DNA of 47,250 nucleotides, from contig DLRY01000077.1 of NCBI GenBank assembly GCA_002500665.1, positions 1-47,250 of the forward strand, written 5' to 3'. Below the pieces are notes generated by a model. The model did not search any database, had not been told where the DNA came from, and saw only the letters and a list, made by a program, of their open reading frames with translations. A program made the position numbers and the translations under genes. Of this stretch, positions 1 to 8,733 are shown in pieces. Origin of the DNA: Opitutia bacterium UBA7876 (GTDB lineage: Bacteria > Verrucomicrobiota > Verrucomicrobiia > Opitutales > Seribacteraceae). Positions within the stretch are counted from its first letter, which is position 1, and each line of letters opens with the position of its first letter.

Positions 1-11
1 AAACTTTTATC

Positions 12-866
12 TTATATGTAATCTACGACTTTTTTCTCCGTCTGTTTGAAAAGATACATTCCACAGAGCAACAAGACAGTTGCGACGAGGAATGAATAAA
101 GAAGGAGAGGGGCTGAAAAGGAACCTTTACCCAAAAAGCCGAAGCGGAAGGCTTCAACAATGGGTGCCATGGGGTTAAGAGATGCCCAGAATCGGTACTT
201 CTCAGGGACCTCCGAAAGTGGATAGATGATGGGGGTTGCGTACATTAGGGCTTGGGCCAGAAAACCAGTGATTTGACTAAAGTCACGATACTTGGCGGTG
301 AGCACGGACATCCACAACCCAAGCCCCAAGCCCAATGCGGCGGCCAATAGGACGAGAAGTGGAAAAAGAGCAATCACCCAAGTGAAACCGAATGGTTCGT
401 CTACTGGGATAAAGAACTTGTAGATGAAATAGTAGCTGCAAAAAAAGATGACCTGGATGGAAAACCCGAAAAGTCCGGAAATGCAATTGGCCAATGGATT
501 GATAAGCCTCGGGTAATACACTTTTTGGTAAATGCCGGCATTGGCGACGAAGGTTGATGCGTTTCCGTTAAAGCATCCCGAGAAATAACTCCAAATGATG
601 AGTCCGGAATTGTAGAAGAGTAGGGGGGGGAGTCCTTCGGTTGGTATTTTTGCGAATGTTCCGAAGATTAGGGTGAAGACTATAGTAAGAAACAGAGGCT
701 GTAGCACGAACCATGCTGGACCCAGTATGGTCTGCTTGTACTGAGCGACAAAGTCGCGGCGTACCAGCAGGTAAAGTAGGTCTCGATAGCACCAGATGCC
801 TGCGAAATCGAAACCCGTCCATCCGCTGGAGGGCTTGAGAGTGGTTATTTTGTCGCTTGATGAAAT
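12..866 (-). CDS. ABC-2 type polysaccharide exporter permease (Wzm/KpsM/TagG-like), start codon unclear
   Basis: This is the membrane subunit of an ABC exporter that moves lipid-linked or capsular polysaccharide across the inner membrane. The reading frame shows about six hydrophobic segments and ends at TAA 12-14. A GTG at 707 is the first canonical start codon in frame. The family's N-terminus, however, clearly continues upstream: the residues before it read PSSGW, then RDLLYLLVRRDF, then YKQTILGPAWFVLQP, which is the amphipathic region plus Q-loop-facing helix of these permeases. That upstream frame stays open back to TAG 897-899, yet contains no ATG, GTG or TTG. An ATT at 864-866, giving (M)SSSDKITTLKPSSGW, is the best start by homology and length (284 aa). 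It lies 22 nt after the stop of the epimerase gene. The partner ATPase is expected just left of the window. The product is fairly sure and the start is not. Confidence 0.85.
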   Translation of the reverse strand: MSSSDKITTLKPSSGWTGFDFAGIWCYRDLLYLLVRRDFVAQYKQTILGPAWFVLQPLFLTIVFTLIFGTFAKIPTEGLPPLLFYNSGLIIWSYFSGCFNGNASTFVANAGIYQKVYYPRLINPLANCISGLFGFSIQVIFFCSYYFIYKFFIPVDEPFGFTWVIALFPLLVLLAAALGLGLGLWMSVLTAKYRDFSQITGFLAQALMYATPIIYPLSEVPEKYRFWASLNPMAPIVEAFRFGFLGKGSFSAPLLLYSFLVATVLLLCGMYLFKQTEKKVVDYI

Positions 867-888
867 GGGGAGAAGGGTTGTCGCGAGT

Positions 889-1893
889 TTAGCGACCTAC
901 GAGTTTACGAGTAAGATCGGATCTTGCTTGCTCGGTCGTTTTGGATTCAACGTACCAGTCGATAGTTTTTTGTAAGCCTTCGGCAAAGTTTGTTCGAGGA
1001 GTCCAATCGAGCAATTCCTCGGCTAAGGCATTGCTTGCAACGCGATTGAGCGGTCCGGTGGGCTTGTCGGTCAGCAGCTTAATAGTTGCACCGGGATTAA
1101 GCGTATCGATCACTTGATGTGCGCAATCCTTAACCTTGATGCGCTCCATAGTTCCAAGGTTGATTGATGTGCCGTCCTGAATATTTTCTGCAGCAGCAAT
1201 AGTACCGGAAACGATATCGTCCACATAGGTCCAATTGCGTATTTGCTCGCCGTCTCCCCATACCTCAAATGGATCGAGCTTGAGATATCCACGGGCGATC
1301 ATCGCCATGACGGCATGATTCTCAGTACATCGAGGACCATAGACAGTAAAGTAGCGACAGGAAGCTGTGTGAACGCCCTTCTGTTGGTGATATGCCTTGA
1401 GGGAGAGTTCGGCCATTAGCTTTGCCCATCCATACAAATCGTCCGCTTCGTATGGAGGAGTGACCATATCTTCGTGAAGAAAGACTTCCTTGGTTACGTC
1501 CATTTGGGCAGAGGTGGGGTAGACGCATCCAGAGGATGCAAAGATAATTTTTTCTGCTCCATTTTTGTGGGCATGGCGAAAAACCTGACCATCCAAGATC
1601 ATATTGGTGGAGCACTCCACAGGATGTGAATCGATATACCCCCGCCCCCCATGATCGGCCGCCAGATGAAAGACTACCTCTACACCAATCGTTGCCTGAT
1701 CACAAAAAGAGGGATCCAATAGGTCTCCCTCAAGGGTTTCACAATCGATATTTTCCAAGTGCTTTCTCTCCCCACTGGAAAAGTTTTCCGCAACACGAAC
1801 TTTTGCTCCAAGTCGGACCAATTGTTCACTTAGATGGGAACCGATAAAGGAAGCTCCACCGGTGACTAGGACTTTTTTATCGTTCCAGTTCAT
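889..1893 (-). CDS. NAD-dependent sugar epimerase/dehydratase (SDR, GDP-mannose epimerase-like)
   Basis: This extended short-chain dehydrogenase acts on a nucleotide sugar in the cytoplasm. It has an N-terminal Rossmann motif GGASFIGS (residues about 12-19) and a catalytic YGWAK (YxxxK) near residue 157. The block HLAADHGGRGYI followed by SSGCVYP resembles the GDP-mannose 3,5-epimerase subfamily rather than GalE or RmlB, which fits a gmd gene in the same operon. Its length of 334 aa is normal. The ATG at 1891-1893 lies 3 nt after the methyltransferase stop. Likely role: a GDP-sugar branch feeding the exopolysaccharide. UDP-sugar epimerase is an alternative; the exact substrate cannot be read from the sequence. 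Confidence 0.87.
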   Translation of the reverse strand: MNWNDKKVLVTGGASFIGSHLSEQLVRLGAKVRVAENFSSGERKHLENIDCETLEGDLLDPSFCDQATIGVEVVFHLAADHGGRGYIDSHPVECSTNMILDGQVFRHAHKNGAEKIIFASSGCVYPTSAQMDVTKEVFLHEDMVTPPYEADDLYGWAKLMAELSLKAYHQQKGVHTASCRYFTVYGPRCTENHAVMAMIARGYLKLDPFEVWGDGEQIRNWTYVDDIVSGTIAAAENIQDGTSINLGTMERIKVKDCAHQVIDTLNPGATIKLLTDKPTGPLNRVASNALAEELLDWTPRTNFAEGLQKTIDWYVESKTTEQARSDLTRKLVGR

Positions 1894-1896
1894 GAT

Positions 1897-2760
1897 TCAT
1901 TTAGGCTTAATGGTTTCAATGTATAGAGAGTCTGGTTTTCTTGGACGATTATTTTTGGTGATGTCCAGGCAATAGCTTGCCCAATTAGGAATTTGGCTGG
2001 ATGTGTGAGACTTGGCAGTCACCTGAGTGAAACCGATCTCCAAAAGTAGCTCCTCGAGCGAAACCCGATCATACATGTGTTTGTGCAATTCTCCGGAGAA
2101 ATAAAATCGTCCATATTGTAAGGCAGTATAATCGGAAGCATTCAAGAAGATCTTGTTTAGAAAATTCTTAATCGTGGAGATATTTGTACATTTCTTTAGT
2201 ATCTGCTTAAAATGTAAATGAAGAGGCAGCGATTCGGATTTATGAGAACTATTTGCATCTCCATCTTCTACTCCAAGCAAAGGTCTGACCTGCTCGCCGC
2301 ACCTTTCTATAATGAAGCTTTTATTGGAAGGTTTGGAACGCAAAAAATCGAGCATTTGTCCTCCTGAGCGATCTCTTGTCATTTGGTCCGTTAATTCCAA
2401 TCGCATCCAATATGCGTCAAGATGTGCATCTTCTTGGTTTTGATCCACTCTCGAAAGCGCCTTCAAATATTCATGGCAGATTTGCTCAAGATCGGGTACG
2501 GCAATTCGTAAAATACCTTTTGGTTTCAAGACCCGAAAACATTCTTGTAGTAGGGTCTCGCCGTCTAATTGGCTTAGGTGTTCGAGCAGATGAGAGTGGT
2601 AGACTGCATCCACGCTTCCCGTACTAGCCGGAATGCCCAGTTGAGCTTCCCATTTCTCTACATCCGTTCCAACTGGATTAATATCTAAATTTCTCCAACC
2701 TGAGTCATAGGTATGTCCACAACCTAGATTCAAGTAGGTCTTTTGTTTAGTGGGACTCAA
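1897..2760 (-). CDS. SAM-dependent class I methyltransferase
   Basis: Predicted SAM-dependent methyltransferase of the Methyltransf_11 type. Motif I LNLGCG lies at residues about 10-15, an acidic ribose-binding segment WRNLDIN follows, and the VYHSHLLEHL and CFRVLKPKGILRIAVPDLE blocks are typical post-I motifs. The C-terminal half (about 150-287) carries an insertion unlike the core fold and may bind the substrate. The start is TTG at 2758-2760, giving a TTGA overlap with the stop of the SGNH hydrolase gene and suggesting translational coupling. The gene looks markedly AT-richer than the housekeeping genes further right, so it may have been gained with the sugar cluster. The target is probably a sugar or glycan hydroxyl, inferred only from its neighbours. 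Confidence 0.82.
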   Translation of the reverse strand: MSPTKQKTYLNLGCGHTYDSGWRNLDINPVGTDVEKWEAQLGIPASTGSVDAVYHSHLLEHLSQLDGETLLQECFRVLKPKGILRIAVPDLEQICHEYLKALSRVDQNQEDAHLDAYWMRLELTDQMTRDRSGGQMLDFLRSKPSNKSFIIERCGEQVRPLLGVEDGDANSSHKSESLPLHLHFKQILKKCTNISTIKNFLNKIFLNASDYTALQYGRFYFSGELHKHMYDRVSLEELLLEIGFTQVTAKSHTSSQIPNWASYCLDITKNNRPRKPDSLYIETIKPK

Positions 2761-3500
2761 AGAGTGTTTTGGGAAAAAGACGCCAATTTTTTAGCCAGAT
2801 TACTTGTCAAGCAAGTGTGGCCGCGTGCATTTAGATGAATCCCGTCACTAACAAGGGCATTCTGCGGGAATGATTTGTATGACTCCCACCAATTGGCAAA
2901 ATCGGAGGACAGGGCGGAAGGCTTGGGTGAGATGAGCTCGCCATCCTTGTAAAAAGGATGTATGGGTAAGAACCAAATGATGGACTTCGGGAATTTCGAA
3001 CGAATGCTGGCAATGAGTTTACGCTGGGCATCAAGTGTTTGTTCGTCTGAACTGCCATCAATAAAATCATTTATTCCTGACTGAACGATGATTAGGTCGA
3101 TTGGGAGTTCAACAGCTGAATTTTCCACAAACTGCATGATTTGATGGGTCTTAGCTCCTCTCTCACATAGAACATGGGCTTTAATAGACAGTAGCGATTG
3201 CAACTTGGTGATGAATCCTCGCGGGCGAGTGCCTTCGCATGTGATGGAGTCCCCGATGAACAATAATTGCTTAGTTTTAACGTCCTTAGGATTAACATCT
3301 GTAAAGTGGATGGAAAAGGAATCCCACCGAAGGTGCAGTATCGAAGCCAAACCTAAGGTCAAGGCTAGCGACATTACGCCAATCCATCGAAATTTATTTG
3401 ATTTGTTTCCAAGCTGAAAAAGTAGAATGGAAACTAGCAATGCAAAAAAGCAGGCTAGAAAAGGGTGTATGGCTAAGAAAATTAGCAACTGATCCCACAT
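2757..3500 (-). CDS. Membrane-anchored SGNH/GDSL hydrolase
   Basis: SGNH-fold esterase or acyl-transfer domain. It has block I FIGDSIT with the nucleophilic Ser, an Asn block VQSGINDF, and a C-terminal DGIHLNARGH carrying the catalytic Asp-His pair. The open frame extends upstream to 3707, but that part lies inside the acyltransferase gene. I place the start at ATG 3498-3500 (MWDQLLIFL...), which begins with two hydrophobic segments (residues about 4-50) that anchor the catalytic domain outside the membrane. The start overlaps the acyltransferase stop by 19 nt. SGNH domains paired with acyltransferase-3 proteins commonly finish O-acetylation of surface glycans, and here the two parts sit in separate adjacent genes. 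247 aa. Confidence 0.85.
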   Translation of the reverse strand: MWDQLLIFLAIHPFLACFFALLVSILLFQLGNKSNKFRWIGVMSLALTLGLASILHLRWDSFSIHFTDVNPKDVKTKQLLFIGDSITCEGTRPRGFITKLQSLLSIKAHVLCERGAKTHQIMQFVENSAVELPIDLIIVQSGINDFIDGSSDEQTLDAQRKLIASIRSKFPKSIIWFLPIHPFYKDGELISPKPSALSSDFANWWESYKSFPQNALVSDGIHLNARGHTCLTSNLAKKLASFSQNTL

Positions 3501-4561
3501 TTGCGATTGAGGATGGGAATGTATTGGAGCAGGAACTGGCGATACATGCGGAGAGGGTGTTCGAAGACTGATGCGAACAAATAGGAAAATAGCAAGATTG
3601 CGATGATTCCCGAGAAAATGTTCAAGTCGGTTAACTTGCCAGTTGTCCACAAAGCTCCAAGGAAAGCCATTGCAGGAAAGTGAATGGCGTAAAGAGAAAA
3701 GGAGCATCTCGCCATTTGCTTAATGACATGGGCACCCCAACCACTCGTTTTTTTCTCCAAGCCAAACCAGCGATGTATTGATACTAGCCAGAGTCCGACT
3801 GCAGCAGCCGTGACATAATCATCTAGGAATTTTGCTGAATAGAATAAAGGGGGCATTCCAAGTCCTGGGTGGGACCAAGGATCCCAGTTAGACCAACGCT
3901 CCAACATTCTATATATGAGGAAAATGCCGCTGGATAGTACCAGTGGAAGAGCAATGCAGACGTGCAAGCGCCAAGACTTGCAGCCAAGGTAAGCCAACCA
4001 ACCTATCAACCAACATGGAAAGAGCAAAAGCACTTTTGGGCCCGCTAGTAGAACCCAAGCTAGTCCGACTAGGAATTTCTGTTCTAGACGAGGTAAAAGC
4101 ATGATTGAACCGAAGATCATATAATAAAAAAATTCATAGGAAAGTGACCAGAATGGCCCGTTGGTGCCAGGACGAATGCTGAAAAACCAGCTTTCATGCA
4201 AGAAGAGCGATGAAGCGAGGAATTTGACTTCGGTATGGTTGGAGGCGAGAATGGAACCGTAACTTGACGGATGGAGCAGATTTCCGAAGTAATCTAAAAC
4301 GTATCCGATAAGAAGTGCGGGAAGAACGACTGACCAAAGACGGGTGAGACGATCAAATATGTATTGGCTGAATGATAGGTCTTTTTTTTTGTCGACCGAC
4401 CAAGCGATCACGAAGCCCGAGAGTACGAAGAAAATAATGACGTAGTCCTGACCATTTTGTGGTCCGATTGAACTGGATCCGAAAAACCAGTGAAAATTGG
4501 TATGACCGAGAAAAACGGCCAATGCCGCAAATATGCGTAGGATATCAAGACAGGTGCTCAC
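3482..4561 (-). CDS. Acyltransferase-3 family membrane protein (OafA/Oac-like O-acyltransferase)
   Basis: Polytopic inner-membrane protein of 359 aa. It carries the family N-terminal signature LDILRIFAALAVFLGH (residues about 5-20, with the conserved Arg and His) and then FFVLSGFVIAW in the second membrane segment. About ten hydrophobic helices follow. The family moves acyl, usually acetyl, groups onto sugars of lipopolysaccharide, capsule or exopolysaccharide. The start is GTG at 4559-4561, because the LDxLR motif needs only a few residues before it. The overlapping SGNH hydrolase is its likely partner. The substrate is not determined; O-acetylation of the exported polymer is inferred from the operon. 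Confidence 0.88.
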   Translation of the reverse strand: MSTCLDILRIFAALAVFLGHTNFHWFFGSSSIGPQNGQDYVIIFFVLSGFVIAWSVDKKKDLSFSQYIFDRLTRLWSVVLPALLIGYVLDYFGNLLHPSSYGSILASNHTEVKFLASSLFLHESWFFSIRPGTNGPFWSLSYEFFYYMIFGSIMLLPRLEQKFLVGLAWVLLAGPKVLLLFPCWLIGWLAYLGCKSWRLHVCIALPLVLSSGIFLIYRMLERWSNWDPWSHPGLGMPPLFYSAKFLDDYVTAAAVGLWLVSIHRWFGLEKKTSGWGAHVIKQMARCSFSLYAIHFPAMAFLGALWTTGKLTDLNIFSGIIAILLFSYLFASVFEHPLRMYRQFLLQYIPILNRKCGISC

Positions 4562-4585
4562 CGAAAAAAGAGGCTGAGTAAATCT

Positions 4586-5212
4586 TTATGATGGAGAGTT
4601 GATCTTGGCAGGAAGAGGGGCATGAATAGATGAATGGTGCAAAAGAAACCTGCTCAGAATGGAGAGTGGAATGGAGGCAAATATTTCGTTGGTCATGATC
4701 ATTTCCTTAATCTGTGAAAAAGAAAAAAGATCAACGGACTCAATTTCGTCGTCATGCTGAAGGCGACCGTCAAACTCTTGTGCAGAAAGTTTAAGCTGAA
4801 AAATTTTTGGAAACATGGGGAGCCGATTGGGGGAGACAATGATAGATGGCAGGGATTCCAACCGAGCAAGTTCATTGATCTGTACACCGGTTTCTTCACG
4901 GAATTCACGAAGTGCACCTTCTTCGAGTGATTCATCATCTCTCAACCCGCCCGCCGGCAATTCCCATATTGCTTGCCCCAAGGGTTGGCGGAGCACCTTG
5001 CAGAGAACGATCCCGATATTGGCAACCACGGGAAGAACGATCACTTGTTGAGTATGGTATTCGATGACATGAAAATCTTTGTGGTCCTTCAGAAGAAATC
5101 TCGAGGTTTTGAAAACGGTTTTCGCATGTTGCAACCAGCCTGAATAGCTCCCTTGGCAATCCAGCAGTGATGATTTTTCTACAGGTGAAGACATGTTTGT
5201 CTTATTTGGCAT
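4586..5212 (-). CDS. Nudix hydrolase (ADP-ribose/nucleotide-sugar pyrophosphatase-like)
   Basis: A complete Nudix box is present at residues about 91-113 (G-x5-E-x7-REFREETG), which binds the divalent metals that hydrolyse a nucleoside diphosphate linked to another group. The preceding WELPAGGLRDDE is typical of the ADP-ribose and nucleotide-sugar pyrophosphatase subgroup. 208 aa, with ATG at 5210-5212 and a second in-frame Met seven codons in. It lies 9 nt after the exosortase stop and 24 nt before the acyltransferase start. Inside a sugar-nucleotide operon it may tune GDP-sugar pools; GDP-mannose pyrophosphatase activity is a reasonable but unproven guess. Confidence 0.85.
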   Translation of the reverse strand: MPNKTNMSSPVEKSSLLDCQGSYSGWLQHAKTVFKTSRFLLKDHKDFHVIEYHTQQVIVLPVVANIGIVLCKVLRQPLGQAIWELPAGGLRDDESLEEGALREFREETGVQINELARLESLPSIIVSPNRLPMFPKIFQLKLSAQEFDGRLQHDDEIESVDLFSFSQIKEMIMTNEIFASIPLSILSRFLLHHSSIHAPLPAKINSPS

Positions 5213-5221
5213 AACATCCGT

Positions 5222-6946
5222 TCAAGGAGTTTGTTTATCTAAAAGAATGAGTCTTTGATCGGCAATGATTTGGAGCTTGTCGATGGCGGTTTGAGAGGAT
5301 TCGGTATTGGCGTTGGCCAAAGCTAGTGCCATCATTGTTCCTCCAACGTTTCTTCGTCCTTCGATGGCGGCTTTGATTCGTCCCTTGAAATCATAGCCTC
5401 CAGAGGGGAAAGCATTGGTTTTGCCGGGGAGAATCATGCTGGGCCAAAAGCAACGAAAGACAAAAAGCTTTCGGGGTCCTCGGACGAATTCGTACATCTC
5501 GAACAAAACGTCTCGGTTTCCTATCCGAACGGGGATCATCAGGGGAGCACTGCCGCGAGGAGGTTTGATTTGGACAAGACCAGTAAGGGGGAGGCATGAT
5601 TCGGGGCTATGCGTCGAAAGCACGGCCGTGCAGGCTCCTCCACTTTCCCAATTACACTCGAACGCTTGCCAGTGTTCCGCGTTGTGATTTAATACTTCCG
5701 TGCCGAATGGCCCGACCCTGAGTCGGAAGCGGTCTTGCCATTGAACGGACCTCGCATCCTTATAATGCAGTTGCGCGGCTACTTGTTGGGATATGATGTT
5801 CTTTTCGGTGAAGATTTCCGGATCCTCGAGGGATAGCTCTAGGGTGGGTAGAGTTTCCATGGCTGATTCCGTATTCCTGTAATGAAGCTCACTTCCGACT
5901 GCGGTTCCAACGAAAATGAGAATGGTTGGAATACTGAGATAAAGAGGCGGGGCGGATCCGAGGTTGGACCAGTTCGAAGGTGCATTGGCGATGGCATCAA
6001 TTCTATTACCTCGTGAGGCCATGCGTCCAAGAAGTAGGATCATTAGAAATATGAGGCCGGTTTCGATCCAACCTGCCAGATCATGAATATTGGGAGAATC
6101 CCAACCCCCCAATGAAAAAAAGGATTGCTCGAGTATATCGTCTTTGCCCTTAACCTTCATGAAGGAGAGAGCAAAGGCCCGCAAAAGATTAAGCAAAAGA
6201 GCGACCACTGTTCCCAAGAGCACGTAGACCGAGTGCTTGACGGGCTTGAATCCAAAATACGCGCCCAAGAAAAGCGTGACGACCAAGGAGGCTTGCAGTC
6301 CATGAATTCCACTGCAAGCCTGGTCGACGCCGATTTGCCCGAAGACCCCGACGTCGATCACCGTTCCCTCGAGCCTGGCCTCATGCTCAAGGAGCAGAAG
6401 GACGTCAACGATCAGCGAAGAAATTCTCTCTTGGAACCATTGAGTAAGACTTAGATCAGTCGCCAGTGGCCAAGGAATTGCGACTAGAAAGAAGAGGAGG
6501 GGAAAGAGCAGAGGTCGTATCCTTTTCCAACCGCCATGATCATACCATTGCACGAGTGTCAAAACCAACACGACGGCGTAGAGAGCCAAATTCAAGAGTC
6601 GCCAATCCGAATTTGCTCCTCTCACGACCCACAAGGGAGCGAAGGCAAAGGCAAGTGGAATGCCCAAAATCAAAAAAGCCTTGCCCTGAAATGGGCTTTG
6701 GGACGGATCTCGGGTTTCGTAGGAAAGGGGAGGGACATTTGCCTTTAGCAATAAGTATAGGCAAAGCAAGGGCACGATGTAACCATGGGAATACTGTTCG
6801 TTGGTTTCCCATGTTGTGGACAATTGAAAAAGAAGCAAAGCCCAAGGTGCGAGCATCGCCAAGGAGCCGAGGATCGAGTTTGCTCGCGAGGGTGCTGGTG
6901 GGGGAATTGTCTTGTCCAAGACGTCCGTCAGCACTTGGTCGTTCAT
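5222..6946 (-). CDS. Exosortase fused to a C-terminal EpsI domain
   Basis: Membrane transpeptidase of the exosortase/archaeosortase family, which cleaves and anchors proteins carrying a C-terminal PEP-CTERM-type signal and is often encoded with exopolysaccharide genes. Residues 1-310 hold about eight hydrophobic helices. The catalytic triad is visible: Cys in QACSGI (about 209), Arg in LLRAF (about 255) and His in IHDLAGW (about 288). After a further membrane segment near 335 comes an EpsI (DUF3485-like) domain with SPESCLPLTGL, seen elsewhere as a separate gene downstream of the exosortase. 574 aa. Its start overlaps the upstream helical-repeat gene by 4 nt. No protein in this window ends in a recognisable PEP-CTERM tail, so its substrates must be elsewhere. 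Subfamily not assigned. Confidence 0.9.
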   Translation of the reverse strand: MNDQVLTDVLDKTIPPPAPSRANSILGSLAMLAPWALLLFQLSTTWETNEQYSHGYIVPLLCLYLLLKANVPPLSYETRDPSQSPFQGKAFLILGIPLAFAFAPLWVVRGANSDWRLLNLALYAVVLVLTLVQWYDHGGWKRIRPLLFPLLFFLVAIPWPLATDLSLTQWFQERISSLIVDVLLLLEHEARLEGTVIDVGVFGQIGVDQACSGIHGLQASLVVTLFLGAYFGFKPVKHSVYVLLGTVVALLLNLLRAFALSFMKVKGKDDILEQSFFSLGGWDSPNIHDLAGWIETGLIFLMILLLGRMASRGNRIDAIANAPSNWSNLGSAPPLYLSIPTILIFVGTAVGSELHYRNTESAMETLPTLELSLEDPEIFTEKNIISQQVAAQLHYKDARSVQWQDRFRLRVGPFGTEVLNHNAEHWQAFECNWESGGACTAVLSTHSPESCLPLTGLVQIKPPRGSAPLMIPVRIGNRDVLFEMYEFVRGPRKLFVFRCFWPSMILPGKTNAFPSGGYDFKGRIKAAIEGRRNVGGTMMALALANANTESSQTAIDKLQIIADQRLILLDKQTP

Positions 6947-8730
6947 TGTTCGATTGGGATTTGCTGGGGAAACAGCTTGGCAAGGCTTTCTTTCTCCGCT
7001 CGATCCATTTTGCTGAAATCGATGTTTCTTGAAACCACTAGGGCCTTTTCCGATGCGTGATTAAGTCTTAGCACCTGTGAGCAAATAAAGGCCCAGGCCG
7101 GACGCGAGCCTTGCCACTTGGTCCAGTTTTCCGGCCTGCCCAATGCCACGAGAGCTTGATCCGGAGAGTTGTTTCGTAGATAGGCCAAAGCTAGTGTTAT
7201 GCGAGTTTGAGGTGAATCGCGTCTGGCATGCAACGCCTTGGCCTCGCGGAGCAAATCGGTTAGCTTTTTGGAAGGCGAGGCCAGATCTGGCGTCAAAAGT
7301 TCTAAATATAGGTAGGTTTCTGAAAAAGAGTCCGGATTCTCTTCCATTTGGGAAAGCTTTGACATCCAATCGAGCAGGTCCTCGAGCGGAGCGGAAGCGG
7401 AGCGGAATTTCAGGAGTTTTTGTAAAGCGTAGCGCCGGTGCATGGGCTCCTCGATAAGCATTTCCAGGACATGGACCAAACCTATGATGTCTCCGGAGAC
7501 TTCAAGGTATTCGCAAACCGAGATCGCTTTCCTGAAATCGTCACTAAGAATCGGAGGCAAACGGTCTAGCACAATGGAGGCTTCCTTGAATTTGCCGGTT
7601 AGGGCGAGTGCCCTGGCTTCGACGACGATCCTCCACTGGGTGGGGATGATTACGGCGCCCTTTACCTCTTGGTGAATGCTTGCGACGTCCTTTAGGTTGG
7701 CAAGCGCATTCATCCTGATTTTGAAAAGGTCTTCGTCAGTTTTGGCCTTGGCTGAGGGTAGGTATTCAATCAATGAAGGAAAGGCCTTCAACTTGGCCAG
7801 CCAGTTAGAGAAAATCAGAAGCTGTTCTGGATTCTCCAAGTCGAAAAGCTGGGAGCAGGTCTTGATGATCAGGTCTTTTTCCGCCTCGTTTCGGGTAGAG
7901 GCAAACCGGAGGGCGTTGATTCTCAGAAAATCAATGGGCTTGGCGTGTTCATTTGAACTGAGAAGATTAATGCACTTATTCAAGCTTTCCGGGTCGAGAG
8001 GTTGGATGAGGTGAAGAAGGCTCATGTGCCGGATGGCCTCAATGCCGACTTCGTCCTTTTTCGCCGATAGAATAGCCAGAGAGTTACCTATCCAAGGGAG
8101 GCGGGAGGTGTCTTTTAGGTGAACCGACAACCTGACTAGTAGGAAAATGGCAGGAGGGTGATTGGGATGCTTTTCGACGAGGGCTCTTATCATGCTCAAT
8201 GCTTCGGGCAACCTTCCGTTTTCGGCCAGTAGCTCAGAAACCAAGACAACATTTTTCGGATCATCCATCCATCCCTCAACTTGAGCGAGCCTTTGCATCT
8301 GAGAAAAGGCAATTTCTCCGGCAACTCTGCGGGCTCTGATAGACAGTTCGTCATTACGCAGCGTCTTTAGACACCTCTCCAGGAGTAACACGCCCTTACC
8401 GGCGTCAGGGCCTCTTTCCCCCAGGTATGCAAACCAAGCCCTGAGTGCATTGGAAGGTTTTGATCGGAAGAGCAAGAGGCTATAGTTTTCGAAGGCTTCT
8501 TCATTGGTCGGATTGAGCAAGTACGCAATTTTGGCTTTCGTGATTCCGAAATCAATCAGGTCGCTCGAACCATCTAACGAATCATCAAGGTAGACTTTGG
8601 ATTCAAGGAGCATTTTTTCCGACTTCCATCGTTTCAGATGCGGCATGAACAAATCGACGCAAAAAAAAGATATGCCAAAAAGAAAGAGAAGAAAGGTCGA
8701 GAAAAGGTAACTGAGTGGAATTCGTCCCAT
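6943..8730 (-). CDS. Membrane-anchored helical-repeat (TPR-like) protein of the exosortase operon
   Basis: 595-residue protein with one N-terminal membrane segment (residues about 8-28) followed by Arg/Lys, then an almost wholly alpha-helical body. Repeated segments of about 34 residues rich in Ala, Leu and small residues (for example ALSMIRALVEKHPNHPPAIFLLVRLS) look like degenerate tetratricopeptide repeats. Such proteins commonly scaffold exopolysaccharide synthesis or export in exosortase loci (compare PEP-CTERM system TPR proteins); the exact family is not recognised. It ends with a 4-nt overlap onto the exosortase start and begins 3 nt after the gmd stop, so the three are almost surely co-translated. 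The repeats are divergent, so the TPR call is moderate. Confidence 0.75.
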   Translation of the reverse strand: MGRIPLSYLFSTFLLFLFGISFFCVDLFMPHLKRWKSEKMLLESKVYLDDSLDGSSDLIDFGITKAKIAYLLNPTNEEAFENYSLLLFRSKPSNALRAWFAYLGERGPDAGKGVLLLERCLKTLRNDELSIRARRVAGEIAFSQMQRLAQVEGWMDDPKNVVLVSELLAENGRLPEALSMIRALVEKHPNHPPAIFLLVRLSVHLKDTSRLPWIGNSLAILSAKKDEVGIEAIRHMSLLHLIQPLDPESLNKCINLLSSNEHAKPIDFLRINALRFASTRNEAEKDLIIKTCSQLFDLENPEQLLIFSNWLAKLKAFPSLIEYLPSAKAKTDEDLFKIRMNALANLKDVASIHQEVKGAVIIPTQWRIVVEARALALTGKFKEASIVLDRLPPILSDDFRKAISVCEYLEVSGDIIGLVHVLEMLIEEPMHRRYALQKLLKFRSASAPLEDLLDWMSKLSQMEENPDSFSETYLYLELLTPDLASPSKKLTDLLREAKALHARRDSPQTRITLALAYLRNNSPDQALVALGRPENWTKWQGSRPAWAFICSQVLRLNHASEKALVVSRNIDFSKMDRAEKESLAKLFPQQIPIEQ

Positions 8731-8733
8731 TGG

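Noticed and set aside
2757..3707. Longer N-terminus for the SGNH hydrolase (316 codons)
   Set aside because: The extra 69 codons overlap the acyltransferase gene deeply, and MWDQ at 3500 begins directly with a membrane anchor.
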